Assembly (NCBI GenBank): GCA_023078685.1
Contig: JALGAS010000005.1
Location: 3,224,001 to 3,288,000 of the forward strand
DNA length: 64,000 nt
From: Neopestalotiopsis rosae
Lineage: Eukaryota > Ascomycota > Sordariomycetes > Amphisphaeriales > Sporocadaceae
Direction of reading: 5' to 3'
Program-made: the position numbers and the translations under genes
Notes under the pieces: generated by a model
Told to the model about the DNA's origin: nothing
The model's database searches: none
The model's input: only the letters and a program-made list of their open reading frames with translations
Part shown: piece by piece, positions 47,020 to 57,950 of the stretch
How the letters are laid out: each line of letters begins with the position of its first letter
Position numbering within the stretch: position 1 is the first letter of the stretch

Positions 47020-48762
47020 ATGGCAGCGGTTTTGGAGACCAGCCCCGATGCCTTTGTAGCCAATGCTACTCGAATCGAGCAAGATGGCCTCTCAAGTCAA
47101 GTCCAACACTTCCTCAGCAGTTTCTTTGCAGGCTGGAGCAATCTACAAATTGCAGTCACTGTCTTGTTGCTTCTAGTATCCTATGACCAATGTTTGTACA
47201 CCAAGAACGCCCCAAGCCTGCCACTTTCAGCCACTCATACCCATGAACAGATCGATACATTAAGCAGAAAGGTTCAATCGCCGGCCCTACGTTCAAGATC
47301 CCCTTCATGGGACCATTCCTTCAAGCGATTCATCCCAAGTTCGAAGCTTATCTGACGCAATGGGCCAGTGGACCTCTTAGTTGCGTCTCTGTTTTCCACA
47401 AGTATGGACCTCCACCTTTTACACGTTCAAATCAGACCGCAGTATCTAACTACGGTGTCACTTGGCAGATTCGTCGTCCTCGCCTCAGACCGCGATCTCG
47501 CCCACAAGGTCTTCAAGTCACCAACATTTGCCAAGCCATGCCTTGTTCCTATTGCAACATCGATCATGAAGCCCACGGCCTGGGTGTTTCTGACTGGCAA
47601 GGCTCACGCCGAGTATCGTCGCGGCTTGTCAGGGCTGTTCACGAACAAGGCCCTCAGCTCCTATCTTCCCGTGCAGGAAAGGGTGTACGGCGACTATTTT
47701 GAGCGGTTCGTGGCGGCCAGTGCAGCGAACGGTGGCAAAGCCACGGCCTTCATGGGCCACTTCAGGGAGATCAATTGTGCCCTGTCCTGCCGCACCTTTT
47801 TCGGTGACTATATCTCACAGGCAGCCATCAAGCGCATCGCCGACGACTTTTACCTCGTCACGGCGGCCCTCGAGCTCGTCAATGTCCCGCTGTCTATGTA
47901 TGTGCCTTTTACCAAGCCCTGGCGGGGCAAGCGAACGGCCGATGCTGTACAAGCCGAGTTCACTAGATGTGCTGCTGCCTGCAAGGCCAACATGGCGTCG
48001 GGCGCCAAGCCGAATTGCATCGTTGACCAGTGGGTTCTGCACATGATGGAGTCCCAGCGCTATCGTGACCGGCTTGCCGCCGGTGAGACCGTACCTGACG
48101 AGGAGAAACCGGGCAATCTGATCCGCGACTTCACCGACGCCGAGATTGGCCAGACCATGTTCACATTCTTGTTCGCTTCCCAGGACGCCTCTAGCAGCTC
48201 CACCACTTGGATCTTCCAGGTGCTCGCCCAGCGGCCCGACGTGCTGGACCGTGTGCGCGAGGAGAACCTGGCCGTCCGCGGCGGCGACCGCACCCGGCCC
48301 CTGGACGACCTGGCCATGTATGAATCCCTCACCTACACCAATGCCGTCGTCAAGGAGCTGCTGCGGCACCGGCCCCCCGTCATCTTCGTGCCCTACCTGG
48401 CGACGCGCGACTTCCCAGTGACCCCCGGCTACACGGTCCCCAAGGGTGCCATGATCGTGCCGTCGTGCTACCCGGCGCTGCACGACCCGGTGGCCTACCC
48501 GAACCCGGACCATTTCGACCCGGACCGCTGGATCACGGGCGACGCCGCCCGGCACACCAAGAACTGGCTCGTCTTTGGCGCCGGCGCCCACGACTGCCTG
48601 GCCCGCAGCTACGTTCCGCTCACCATGGCGCACATGATTGGCAAGGCCGCCCTCGAGGTCGACTGGGTCCACCACGCCACGCCGCGGTCCGAGGAGATTA
48701 GAGTCTTTGCTACTCTGTTTCCCATGGACGAGTGCCAGCTTGTGTTTACCAAGCGCAAGTGA
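47020..48762 (+). CDS. erg5: CYP61-type cytochrome P450, divergent Erg5 (sterol C-22 desaturase) homologue
   Basis: Erg5 inserts the C22-C23 double bond in ergosterol synthesis, at the ER. I read exons 47020-47191, 47272-47401 and 47469-48762, 531 aa. An N-terminal anchor ([16 protein letters not shown]) precedes the CYP61 blocks [22 protein letters not shown], [25 protein letters not shown] and [10 protein letters not shown]. The I-helix is [13 protein letters not shown] (336 on), ExxR is E397-R400, and the haem loop is [10 protein letters not shown] (470-479, Cys477), which fits the P450 pattern but has Ala where CYP61 usually has Gly. It departs from typical Erg5 throughout, so I think it is a paralogue, not the only copy. 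Intron 2 (67 bp, CTAAC branch) is clear. Intron 1 is needed to join frames, but its exact ends (GTTTGT donor, AAG acceptor) are uncertain. The 3' half is visibly GC-rich. Confidence 0.88.
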
Positions 48763-49148
48763 GACTTTCGAATAACAATTCAGCCTCAAGCCGGGCGTCA
48801 TTTTGTGATTTTGAAAAAGGGCTTAATTTACCATGATAATACTTTAATCGATAGATGTGTATCAAAAGAGCAGTCTCTTGTAAAAATTTGTTTGTTTGGA
48901 GAAGTAATGCTACTTAATTGAATGATGAGTGTAGCTATCTGTGCTCACAGTAGATGCCATATGTTGTGTATGCATGCAATAATCATGAAACTCGTGCCCA
49001 AATACCCAAATATTTCCACACAATGAAGAGGAAAAACGCCTGAATGATTTCAAAGATCTCCAACGTCTAAGGTTGGATATTTTACAAAGATTTGATTCCC
49101 ACTTCCGGGGACATTGTCAACTCCGAGCGAAAGCCAGCTCAGCTCTAC
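48763..49148. other. Convergent 3' intergenic region
   Basis: AT-rich, with 3' UTRs of the P450 and of the minus-strand gene ending at 49149. Nothing else seen. Confidence 0.6.
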
Positions 49149-50882
49149 TCAGATCTCACCCCAGCTCCCCATGGGCCCTGCGGCAGCAATCAGTGATCCA
49201 GTACCCACTGAGCCGGCACCGATATCCCAGTAGTGCCTAGATGAGCAGCTGCTCCTTCGAACGGACTTTCGTGTGCTTTGACTTGCACAGCTAGAAGCGC
49301 GCCTGAAAAGCACGGGACTTGTGGGAGTGGCTCCTCTGAAGGTCCGTCTCTCTGACGAGGGTCGGACTTTTGACACAAGAGGATGATGCTGCCTGACTCG
49401 GGCAGCTTTGGCAGCTGCATCTTGATTACTCGAGGTGGCTAGGTGGGGTCCAGCAGACGCACTGCCCGTGCTGTTCGATCGGGACAAGAATCGGGATCGA
49501 AGGTAGCGGAAGATAAGCCTCACGTCCAGATCTTGCTCCCACTCATCTTGAGTAAAAGCAGCAGCAGCAGCAGTCCCTTGTTGATCGCCATGCGATGTAG
49601 CGTTTGCGTATGGGGGAGCTGTCTTCGTCTGAGGAACGTCTATCGGACTCGAATGAATCGGGATTGTTGGTTTGAATTCAGGTATCGATGTCCTCGGGTC
49701 TTCTTCCTGCAGTGGCGCTTTGGCGATGTCGTTTGTTGTTTCTGCAATTGGCGGGAGTCCAGCATACGGTATTGGCATTTGCTGCATCCGGGTATATGTT
49801 GAAAAAGCACCTGGGTGCTCTGATAACTGATAGACAAATGATCCCAGCTCCTTGGCAATTCTCTCGAGCATTTGTAACTGCCATGACGCATTCTCCGAAT
49901 CGGTCATGTTCGTGTCCTTTTGCGGCTCGCCCATCAGCGTTGAGGCCTTTGGTGTAGACGATAGGTCGTCCTCATCCGGCAACGATTCGCCAAAGAGTAT
50001 CGACAATAGTTTGTCGTCAATGCCCATAATGTCCCGTATGACCTTTCGAGTGATACGACCCAGGAATGTCTCGCTTTCGTCCAGGTCACTTGCTTGCTGA
50101 TCGTGCCAAGCATCGTCCTCGTCTGCCGTCTCCTGGACTCTTGAATGGGCGCTGTCAGGAATAACGCTCTCGGCCCGTTCAACGGTTGAGCGAACACTAG
50201 CTGCCGACCGTCTCCTTCTCCTCGTTTCCTTTTGAATTTCCTCTAGAAGGCATCGGCTCTGCTCCAATCTCCAAGCCTCGATTCGTCCCATCTTATCAAC
50301 CTCTTGTTCTTGTTCGACATCCAATTCCACCTGAGCAAGCTCCAGGCTTTCGCGTCGCCTCTTTACTCGGCGTGGATTGTACTTCTCAAAAGCATACAGC
50401 CTGTCTTGTGCATCGGGACCCATGCCATCATGGTCAAGGCGGAACGAGCCAAGGCCATCATGTGCTGGGACGATGGGAGCCAATCCAGGGGCGGAATGAG
50501 AGAAGTGCGGCGTTGATCGAAACTCGGGAAGGTGACTGTCTAGGCTGTCCAACTCTGCATCGTCCTCTTCATCGTCTTCCTCTTCCTCGTCTTCTTCGTG
50601 TGTGCTGAGCGAACGACGTCGGCCATTACTGTCTGAACGTGCAATAGTGTGAACGCTTCCAAGATCGCTTAGTCGCGAGCGGCCAGGTGTCGACTCGCTG
50701 CGATGCGTTTCTGTAAGATACGACGTTGTGGTTGCGGCATCATTGATGGGAGAAAATAACACCCAAGTTTGCGAATCGTCGACAGCCGACACGGCTGGAC
50801 GAGGTACCTGTCGCACATCTTCCTCTACTGTCGGGTGGTACACACGTTGAGTGGCTTGGCGGGTAGGTTGATGGAAAGCCAT
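49149..50882 (-). CDS. Uncharacterised 577-aa protein, acidic and basic-helical segments
   Basis: One exon, 577 aa, function not recognised. From the start: a disordered stretch with SP sites, an extremely acidic run (about 95-113, mostly E/D), a charged helical segment (about 160-226) that begins RLYAFEKYNPRRVKRRRESL and ends in a basic ETRRRRRS cluster (a candidate nuclear localisation signal), then the best-ordered block FLGRITRKVIRDIMGIDDKL (about 273-292) continuing LLSILFGESLP. The C-terminal third is disordered, with RRSSCSSRHYWDIGAGSVGT near the end. No membrane segment, Cys cluster or enzyme motif is visible. The IMGIDDKLLSILFG block looks like a conserved helix of a filamentous-fungal family I know only as hypothetical. 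Charge pattern suggests a nuclear or cytoskeletal scaffold; that is inference. ATG at 50882 is the first in frame. Confidence 0.78.
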   Translation of the reverse strand: MAFHQPTRQATQRVYHPTVEEDVRQVPRPAVSAVDDSQTWVLFSPINDAATTTSYLTETHRSESTPGRSRLSDLGSVHTIARSDSNGRRRSLSTHEEDEEEEDDEEDDAELDSLDSHLPEFRSTPHFSHSAPGLAPIVPAHDGLGSFRLDHDGMGPDAQDRLYAFEKYNPRRVKRRRESLELAQVELDVEQEQEVDKMGRIEAWRLEQSRCLLEEIQKETRRRRRSAASVRSTVERAESVIPDSAHSRVQETADEDDAWHDQQASDLDESETFLGRITRKVIRDIMGIDDKLLSILFGESLPDEDDLSSTPKASTLMGEPQKDTNMTDSENASWQLQMLERIAKELGSFVYQLSEHPGAFSTYTRMQQMPIPYAGLPPIAETTNDIAKAPLQEEDPRTSIPEFKPTIPIHSSPIDVPQTKTAPPYANATSHGDQQGTAAAAAFTQDEWEQDLDVRLIFRYLRSRFLSRSNSTGSASAGPHLATSSNQDAAAKAARVRQHHPLVSKVRPSSERRTFRGATPTSPVLFRRASSCASQSTRKSVRRSSCSSRHYWDIGAGSVGTGSLIAAAGPMGSWGEI

Positions 50883-53020
50883 GATGGGCTGTAAATTGTC
50901 TGAAATGTTAAGATCTTAATGTTGAGAAGGGAGTGCACGACCACGTTGGGACCCAGGCGGGACGGCCAACTTATGACGGTCGGTGATCACCCAGGTTGCG
51001 GGGGTGGTGAGAAGTACGTCTGTATGTTGCTGAGTCTTGGGGATCGACAAGAGCCCGTAGTCGTTGCAAGCGGGTGGGTAAGAATGGGTGGAAATATCTT
51101 CCTTTGATGCAAGTAAGACGTGACAGCCCCCTCGCTGATGAGAATTTGAGGTGACAATATTTGAAACTGCGCCCCTATCCTGGGGCGAGAACAAATAGAC
51201 TGCTTTGTGCTACCGTAAGAGGGCGTTGCGTTGAATCAACTATACTGGATGGCGTCAAGACGCTAAGCTGAGACGTGTAAGTATATGGGATAGTGGGCCA
51301 ACGAGGCAGCGTATGCGGCACGGGAAAGGCGTCAAGGCGTTGTTGGGGGGTTTAATTTAGCGATGGTCCAGGTAGGTAGCAAAAGTGACGAGGAGCAACT
51401 GGAAGGACGCTGAAATGCTGGTATTGTTCACACAAGAATGGCGAGCGATCCAATGACGGAAGTCTAGTCAGGTGTCCGATTGGGGGATCTGTTGATGATC
51501 GCGTGGTCGTTGGTTCTTTCGCCTTTATGTGGTTGACTGTCCTGGGAACGGCTCTTGCCCTCCACCCCACTTCAACTTATTAGCGGATGAGGACGGACGG
51601 GAGTTTGAATTGCAACCACTATCGACAGCAGAATGGTCAGACTTTGGCTCAGGGGCAACGAGGAGCGGTCAGCAAACGGCACGGAATGAACGTAGAATGT
51701 TTATTCTTGTAGTCACGAGATCAGAAGAAGAAGAAAACGATGGGGGACATGAGCATTTTTGTTGTCGGGCTGCCGCTCTCTGCTAAGGTTGTCTGCGCTG
51801 GGAGCTGGGAGGGATGGTCGTTCAATGTTGTCATCCAGTCTGGTGATGAGCTGGGCGGGGGGTGGATCAGGTTAACGCAGCTTGGGCAGCTTATCAGCGC
51901 CCGCCGCGCCAAAAGAGAGCTTATCAACCCTCGACACCCGGTTTCCGATTAGCATGTTAGCGAAGTTAGGTGCAAGAAAACAGGCCGGAATCGCTCCCCC
52001 CAGTTCCCCCGACCACTCTCCAAGTCCCTGGGGCCCCAAAAGCCCACTCTCTTGCATCAGATAATCGTGAACTGACGCGCATCGTGCGCCTGCGCATCCT
52101 TACCTGCCTTTATCCCAATCTATTCTACGGAAACGGACAACTGCATAGTAATCAAAGAAAACGGCCGTTTTCTCTCCGTGACGTTTGACAGAACCTGTTC
52201 AGGACAAAACGGTCCAACTAATGCACAATTGTTGAATAACGTTTGGCACGTTCCTACATCCGTCGAAGCATATCAGCAATCACAGCATGGCTTCTATCTT
52301 CTAGTCCGGCGGGTATGCAGCCTCAACGAAACTAGATAGCAACAGATGACAGCTCGAGAAGGAATGGATTGCTCACCATCCTCAAACACTAGGCGTGGGA
52401 CCTACTCTACCTGGCTGTTGGAGCCGAGCTGTCAAAGCACTTGCAAAGTATCCAGCCAGTCTCCAGCCAGTCTCCAGCCGGTAGAAACAGGGTCGCAGGC
52501 TGACAATGACTCGGACTCTGGCGCTATGATTAACACGGCGGTCCTTTCGCGGACTTACTGATGATCTCATTCGGGATGAATGCTCCAGACTGGGCTGCAA
52601 TTCGGGGTTATATCAACTGGCTTGCCTGAATACAGATTTATTGTAGTCGACTTTGTCGCCGAAGTCGCAGACTTGGCGGCGATGCCGAAATGTTCTCAGA
52701 TATCTCGCTTTGTCGAGCCCAAGAATTTGGAAGCGTGGATGAAGATCCAGATAACTTGACTGGATGTTTCTCGGTATTCACTTCTGGTCCTAAGCACCGT
52801 ACGTGACTTCGGGTTTCAATCTTTCGAAAAACCTCATATGCACAATACACATACGTAGTCACGATGTTGCAGCAATGTGGATATTGGAAGGTATAGTGAT
52901 TATGGTGCAAATGCAAAGATCCTCAATTGACTGCCATTTCACAGTACAGTGCTATTTGGTAGCCGAATCAAACGCCATTCCATTTCCCGTTGCTTCTCAT
53001 AACACACGACAGAACATCCT
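50883..53020. other. 2.1 kb intergenic region
   Basis: Left side is the promoter of the 577-aa gene (minus); right side is the RPL10 3' UTR. A perfect 11-bp-period tandem repeat lies at 52451-52479. Several short ORFs here show no protein features and are not called. Confidence 0.5.
52451..52479. repeat. 11-bp tandem repeat, 2.6 copies
   Basis: Perfect period-11 repeat of TCCAGCCAGTC over 29 nt. Confidence 0.85.
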
Positions 53021-54030
53021 CTAAGCAGTGAAAGCGTCGGGGAAACGCTTCATGTTGTTCTCCAGGTTGCCGTGGTTGGAAAGGAACTGGACGTAGGCAC
53101 CGTCGACCTTGACGCGGCCAGCGGCGACCTTCTCCAGGTACTCCTCGCGGCGGAGGGGAGTGAAACCCCAGTTCTTGGAGATGATGATCTTTTGGCGACC
53201 GGGGAACTTGTACTGCGAGCGGCGGAGAGCCTCAAGAGCGATAGCACGGTCTAGAATGTTGGTTAGGATCGGCAGATTCATCTAATACCAGCGGCTAGCC
53301 TGTCGCTGGCCAGGAAAACTTACTAGAGTCACGAGTACGGACGCTCATGATGATCTGACCAATGTTGACACGGGCGACAGTGCCGTTGGGCTTACCCCAG
53401 GCACCACGCATACCGGTCTGCAGTCTATCGGCACCAGCGCAAGACAACATCTTGTTGATACGGACGACGTGGTAAGGGTGAGCGCGGACGCGCAGGTGGA
53501 AACCTTCCTTTCCGGCGTACTTGACAAGGTACTTGTTGGCGCAGATACGGGCAGCCTCGAGAGCCTCAGAGGACAGCTGCTCGTACTCGTTGGAGACCAT
53601 GTGGATGCATAGCGGGAAGTCGTCAACCTTGGCGCGCTTGCGGCCCAGGTCGAAGATGCGGATCTTGGGGTCAGGGACACCACGGTTGAACCGCGACTTG
53701 GGGTACGGCTACATGTATCAGGTCAGCCTCTGCACGACACTATTCGCACGAATGTTCCCAGCTGCCTCCGTCCCGTGAACAAACGACCCGATATTTGCCC
53801 TGATGTCGACGAAAAGTACGAGATTGGTGTTTTGCGGTCGCGATGGTGACGATTCCCCCCTCCAGTAATCCTGATACAAATTTTTTTCCTCCTTCGTAGG
53901 CGCAAATATCGGGTCGTTCGAAACGGGTCGGTTGTCGGGCAGAATTTTTTTTTCGACGAGAGTCCATTCTTCAGCTCAAACTCACCTTGTTCTTGCAGTA
54001 ACGGTAGCAACGAGCGGGACGACGAGCCAT
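53021..54030 (-). CDS. rpl10: 60S ribosomal protein uL16 (RPL10)
   Basis: Essential 60S protein near the peptidyl transferase centre and tRNA sites, the last to join the subunit in the cytoplasm. Exons 54030-53986, 53708-53324 and 53250-53021 (introns 277 and 73 bp) give 219 aa, matching the family. It starts [15 protein letters not shown], continues [20 protein letters not shown] and has the family signature [20 protein letters not shown]. The P-site loop region and [14 protein letters not shown] follow. Splitting the first 15 codons onto their own exon is normal for fungal RP genes. Intron 1 is unusually long for this window and contains a perfect 17-bp inverted repeat. It is divergent from RPL30, with 380 bp between the two ATGs, so the two probably share regulation. 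Confidence 0.98.
53782..53918 (-). repeat. 17-bp perfect inverted repeat inside RPL10 intron 1
   Basis: Plus-strand arms 53782-53798 (AACGACCCGATATTTGC) and 53902-53918 (GCAAATATCGGGTCGTT) are exact reverse complements, 103 nt apart. In the RPL10 pre-mRNA they could pair to fold the intron. After one bulged base, three more pairs extend the stem inward. No C/D or H/ACA snoRNA boxes were recognised in the loop. Confidence 0.85.
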
Positions 54031-54410
54031 CTTGACGGTATTTCACGATGGTACTGCTGGGTGTGGGTTGGTGGTTGATGTCGTCAAGTGGTGAGAGGCT
54101 GCCCACTTTTGAAGGAATTCCTTACCTGGGCTTAGAAATCAACCAGAGGCAAAACGGGGGGGAGTCACAGAATGTGCAGGCTCAGTAAGCTGACCAATCA
54201 GCACTTTGCCTCAAAAGTGGAGCCTTAGGGTGCCTGCCCTTCGCAACCGCAAATTCCGGGGCACGTGCAGACCATTCGAGCTAGTGGGGGCCCAGAGAAG
54301 GCCAAAATCGAAAATTCACAAATACTCCGACTCGAGAGTTTGGATCTTTTTTTTCCTCACGCCCAACGACAAACACCAGAACCAACCGTCGACAAACATC
54401 ACCAGTCACA
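54031..54410. promoter_or_regulatory. Bidirectional RPL10/RPL30 promoter
   Basis: 380 bp between two divergent ribosomal protein ATGs, including both leaders. Visible elements: a mirrored decamer CCACTTTTGA (54103-54112) and its reverse complement (54211-54220); CCAAT (54194-54198); CTTAGGGT (54224-54231), whose complement ACCCTAAG resembles HomolE-like RP elements; CACGTG (54262-54267); AGTCACAG (54163-54170), similar to the HomolD core, and CAGTCACA just before the RPL30 ATG. The matches to known RP elements are by eye. Confidence 0.7.
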
Positions 54411-54989
54411 ATGGCCCCCAAGAAGAACAAGAAGGATGCCAACTCCCTCTCCTCGCGCCTGGCGCTTGGTAAGGCTCCCCGCATGCGTTGCTCAACCTGG
54501 ACCGAATTTTGGTGCTAACTACTTCAACAGTGATGAAGTCCGGAAAGGTCACCCTGGGCTACAAGTCGACCCTCAAGTCCCTCCGTGCTGGCAAGGCCAA
54601 GCTCGTCATCATTGCCGGCAACACTCCCCCGCTGCGCAAGTCCGAACTTGAGTACTACTCTATGCTGTCCAAGGCCCCCGTCCACCACTTCAGCGGCAAC
54701 AACGTAAGTACAAGACAATTTATTGCGAGGAGGTGAAGTGGCCAAACAACAGGCAACTGTGTCTGACCACTTTCATCTGCTCCATTGGCCGACGCAAACA
54801 TCTTGTTTGCGTTGCGTCTACCCAGCGAAAAAGTCTCCTGTAGACTTTGGAGGGCAAAACAAGTTAGCTAACTTGAACTTCCCCCAACAGATTGAGCTCG
54901 GTACCGCCTGCGGTAAGCTCTTCCGCTGCAGCACCATGGCCGTCCTTGACGCTGGTGACTCCGACATTCTTGCCGACCAGCAGTCCTAA
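54411..54989 (+). CDS. rpl30: 60S ribosomal protein eL30 (RPL30)
   Basis: Small 60S subunit protein of the L7Ae/L30e RNA-binding fold. Exons 54411-54468, 54531-54703 and 54891-54989 (introns 62 and 187 bp) give 109 aa, normal length. Diagnostic blocks are [39 protein letters not shown] and, after intron 2, [20 protein letters not shown]. In budding yeast, L30 binds its own pre-mRNA to repress splicing; whether that occurs here is unknown, and I saw no obvious copy of that element. ATG 54411 lies in a strong CACAATGGCC context after a pyrimidine tract. Shares its promoter region with RPL10. Confidence 0.98.
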
Positions 54990-57950
54990 ATTTGATATGC
55001 ATTCTTCGAATTTCGGAAGGCGTTAGGATACTGGTCCTGGAGTAAAAAATGGGAATGATATTTGTCCATCTCGGTCGGGTTGTGCACAATTGCACTCTCC
55101 CGGCATTCGAGCCTTCATGATCACCCGGCGTCTAGAGATAGTCGAGTAGATGAACGAAATCCGATGCCGAATGTCAAATTACGACATGAATAGTAAAGGC
55201 CCCTCGCTTTGGACGAGGCAGCATAAGTGATACCCAAATTCAATTGTTTCTATGATATACAAATATTGTACTCAAATTTTGTGCCAATGCCATGAACCAG
55301 TAGAACGCTACAATGGATACTAGTATACACTGCTCTAGTGTAGTATGGTACACCGCTTACATAGGTCAAGAAGTTTCTTCCACCCGTTACGGGGCCAACG
55401 ATATCCCGCATAAGCCCCCAGGATGACTTGGGCCCGCCGATCTTTTTTCTTTCCTCTTGTCTTTTCTGACAGCGGATGATTGTCCCACCTTGAAACATTA
55501 AATACTCTACAGAGTAGCATTTGGTAATCTACAATGCATGACGTGCCGGATGACATGTAAAGTTCCGTGGTAGAGTGTAGATTTTTGGCTGAAACAAGCC
55601 TATCATTTCCTTTGATTTAGAGTTCCGCAATGACCGTAGTAATTGTTTGTACGATACACAGTGAATGATTCCCATGTTCTTTGGGGTTGTCTTGTCCGGC
55701 ATCCTCCCGAATCCACAACCAGCAGCAGGTAAAAGGGATAGCTTATCACGTGGTACGGTAGATACTTGAACGTACCCAGCAACGCAGTCGGTGAGTATGT
55801 ATGGGGATCAATAGTGGACAAATTCGCTCAATGGAGACAATGCGACGTGGTCGAAAGTGTTCCCACGACCACGGGGGTGGGATGCAGACAAAGATGATGG
55901 TGATGATGATGATGAGAGAGCCAAAAAGTATCACCCTGAGTTGGTTGCCTTGAGGGAGTGAGAGCATATAACAAACAGATTCACAAGATGGATAGATAGA
56001 TAGATAGTACTACTGAACTGAAATGACTGGCATTATCACATGGGCTTCAAGGGAGGCTGCAATGTGCATAAACTCTGAAATTACTGCTTACGAACAGAGT
56101 TGACTGCCGGGCGAGGACAGCACTGTTCAATGAATGGCATTGTGTGGGGTGGAGTTTCCAGGTCGGATGCTGGTGCCAGGTGCTACTGTGCTTAGAGTTA
56201 GGGACAAAGGGTCCCGGACCTCAACCACACAGAGTCAAGGCAACTAGCCTGCTATCATTTGACGGGCGCGGTAAGTGTCTTTAAAGACATCCATTCTTGG
56301 CTTTAAAGTACAAACAATACTGTGTACACGTATCTAAGATCTGCTGGATCTCTGAGACTCACCATGTTCAGCATGCATTTACCAAATTTGAAGTTGAAAA
56401 TCGTGTTTCAGCGACTGACCCGGGATGATGCACTAAATTACTCGTCGTTGATGCAAGACGGAAGCTTGATGTGTGTCTGATGCCAGGTGCCTGGCAGCGA
56501 GTGAGGTCGACCCAGGGCGCGTCTCCCAGGATGTATCGTCTAGCGGACAATGCCCCCATTTTACCATGGATAACCATGAATGATGGATGAATGGATTTGT
56601 ACTTGCAAGCCTTGGGGCTGGGGGAGATCCGAGCCCAAGCGACATCCTGTAGAAGGGGAAGTATCCAAGGTAACCACTGCAAGCTTTTTGCTGATACTCT
56701 TTTCAATCATGATAAGTTTTTCCTTAGTGAAAAGCGCATGTCGCCGAGCCCATTCATAATTCTATTCCCATCTGCAGAGTATATACATATGCAGATTAGA
56801 CAGCTAGCGATTGCAGGCGCGTACTATGTAGATTCAACGGCTGTCTCACACTATCGACTTGGATGGTGCGGGACTGGCCACCGCCTAACAGGTCGGGATC
56901 GCCAACGCATCGACTGACACTGCACAAATCCTGGCCCGAGAGACGTGCAAGAGTTCGTGTGTATGTACTGGGGATCTCTCGGATCATATGGCGCACTGCG
57001 CTTGCTGTACGGGTTTTGCTTCTTGTGGCCTGTCTCTTGCTTCCCATGTTCCCATGGGCCGGCCACATTAGCAAACAAGTTTACGTTGGCTCCTGGGCGA
57101 CTCCTCCCAGGACCGGACGACTTACCGCATTCTTCTGACCTTCTGACAACCTGTGCGAAACAGTGGTGGTACTTTGCTGGTAGGCAAAAGTATGTAACCT
57201 AGCACCAGCTCATGACAGATTGATCTAAACAGTGAGGTTACATATTTAGATATATTTTACGCTACCTGCGTCAAAAACAGGAGCTACTTTTGGGGCTTTG
57301 GAACTTAGACACACCCATCCTTCTTCGTTTGAACATCAGCTCTTCGTCTCATTGCCTATTACACAGTACCTACCTACCCACCGGCCATAGTTCAAGCTTC
57401 CCTTTTGGCTCTGCTGACCTCGGGACCTTTTCAGTGCTTTGGCCCTGCTGAGCCCTGCCCTCTCTTTTGCTCCCGTCTGCTCTGTTCTGCTCTGCCCTGT
57501 CCGCCAGAGAGGCCCAATCCGGCGCTACCGACACCCAACCCTGGATTACTAGGCCGACGCAGCCCAGACTAGGCCAGTGCTGTTCGGTACTAGTCCACTT
57601 TCCAAAGGGGGGGACTGCGGCAACGGCTGAGCACGAGGGAAACCACCGCCAGTCAACATCGAATCAAATCATCCATCAACACCCCGACTGGAATCGGTCA
57701 AAATCCAGGGAAATCCATTCCTTCTTTATGCTACTCTAACAGCTACTCTTTTTTTTTTCTTCTCCCCCCCCTCTTCCTATCAAAAAACACCCCCATTTTG
57801 TCTGTTTGCTTGAGACGATACAGACAGACAGCATATCCTTTAGATATATGCTATCTGCATCCCACAGCGCGCGGGCAACCCAAAAGGAATAGACAAAAAG
57901 CAACCCACCGCTCACCGCGCTTTTAAGGTTCACCGCATCGATTCGCTGCC
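54990..57950. other. 3 kb intergenic region
   Basis: RPL30 3' UTR on the left. The long pyrimidine-rich leader and promoter of the coiled-coil gene lie on the right. A GATA microsatellite lies at 55991-56007. No other gene seen. Confidence 0.5.
55991..56007. repeat. GATA microsatellite
   Basis: Four GATA units plus G, perfect. GATA factors could bind it, but it reads as a simple repeat. Confidence 0.85.

Noticed and set aside
47815..48801. 328-codon minus-strand open frame
   Set aside because: Antisense shadow of the GC-rich P450 exon.
54411..54989. Yeast-type RPL30 autoregulatory kink-turn at the first donor site
   Set aside because: I looked around the first exon-intron junction and could not see a convincing internal-loop structure.
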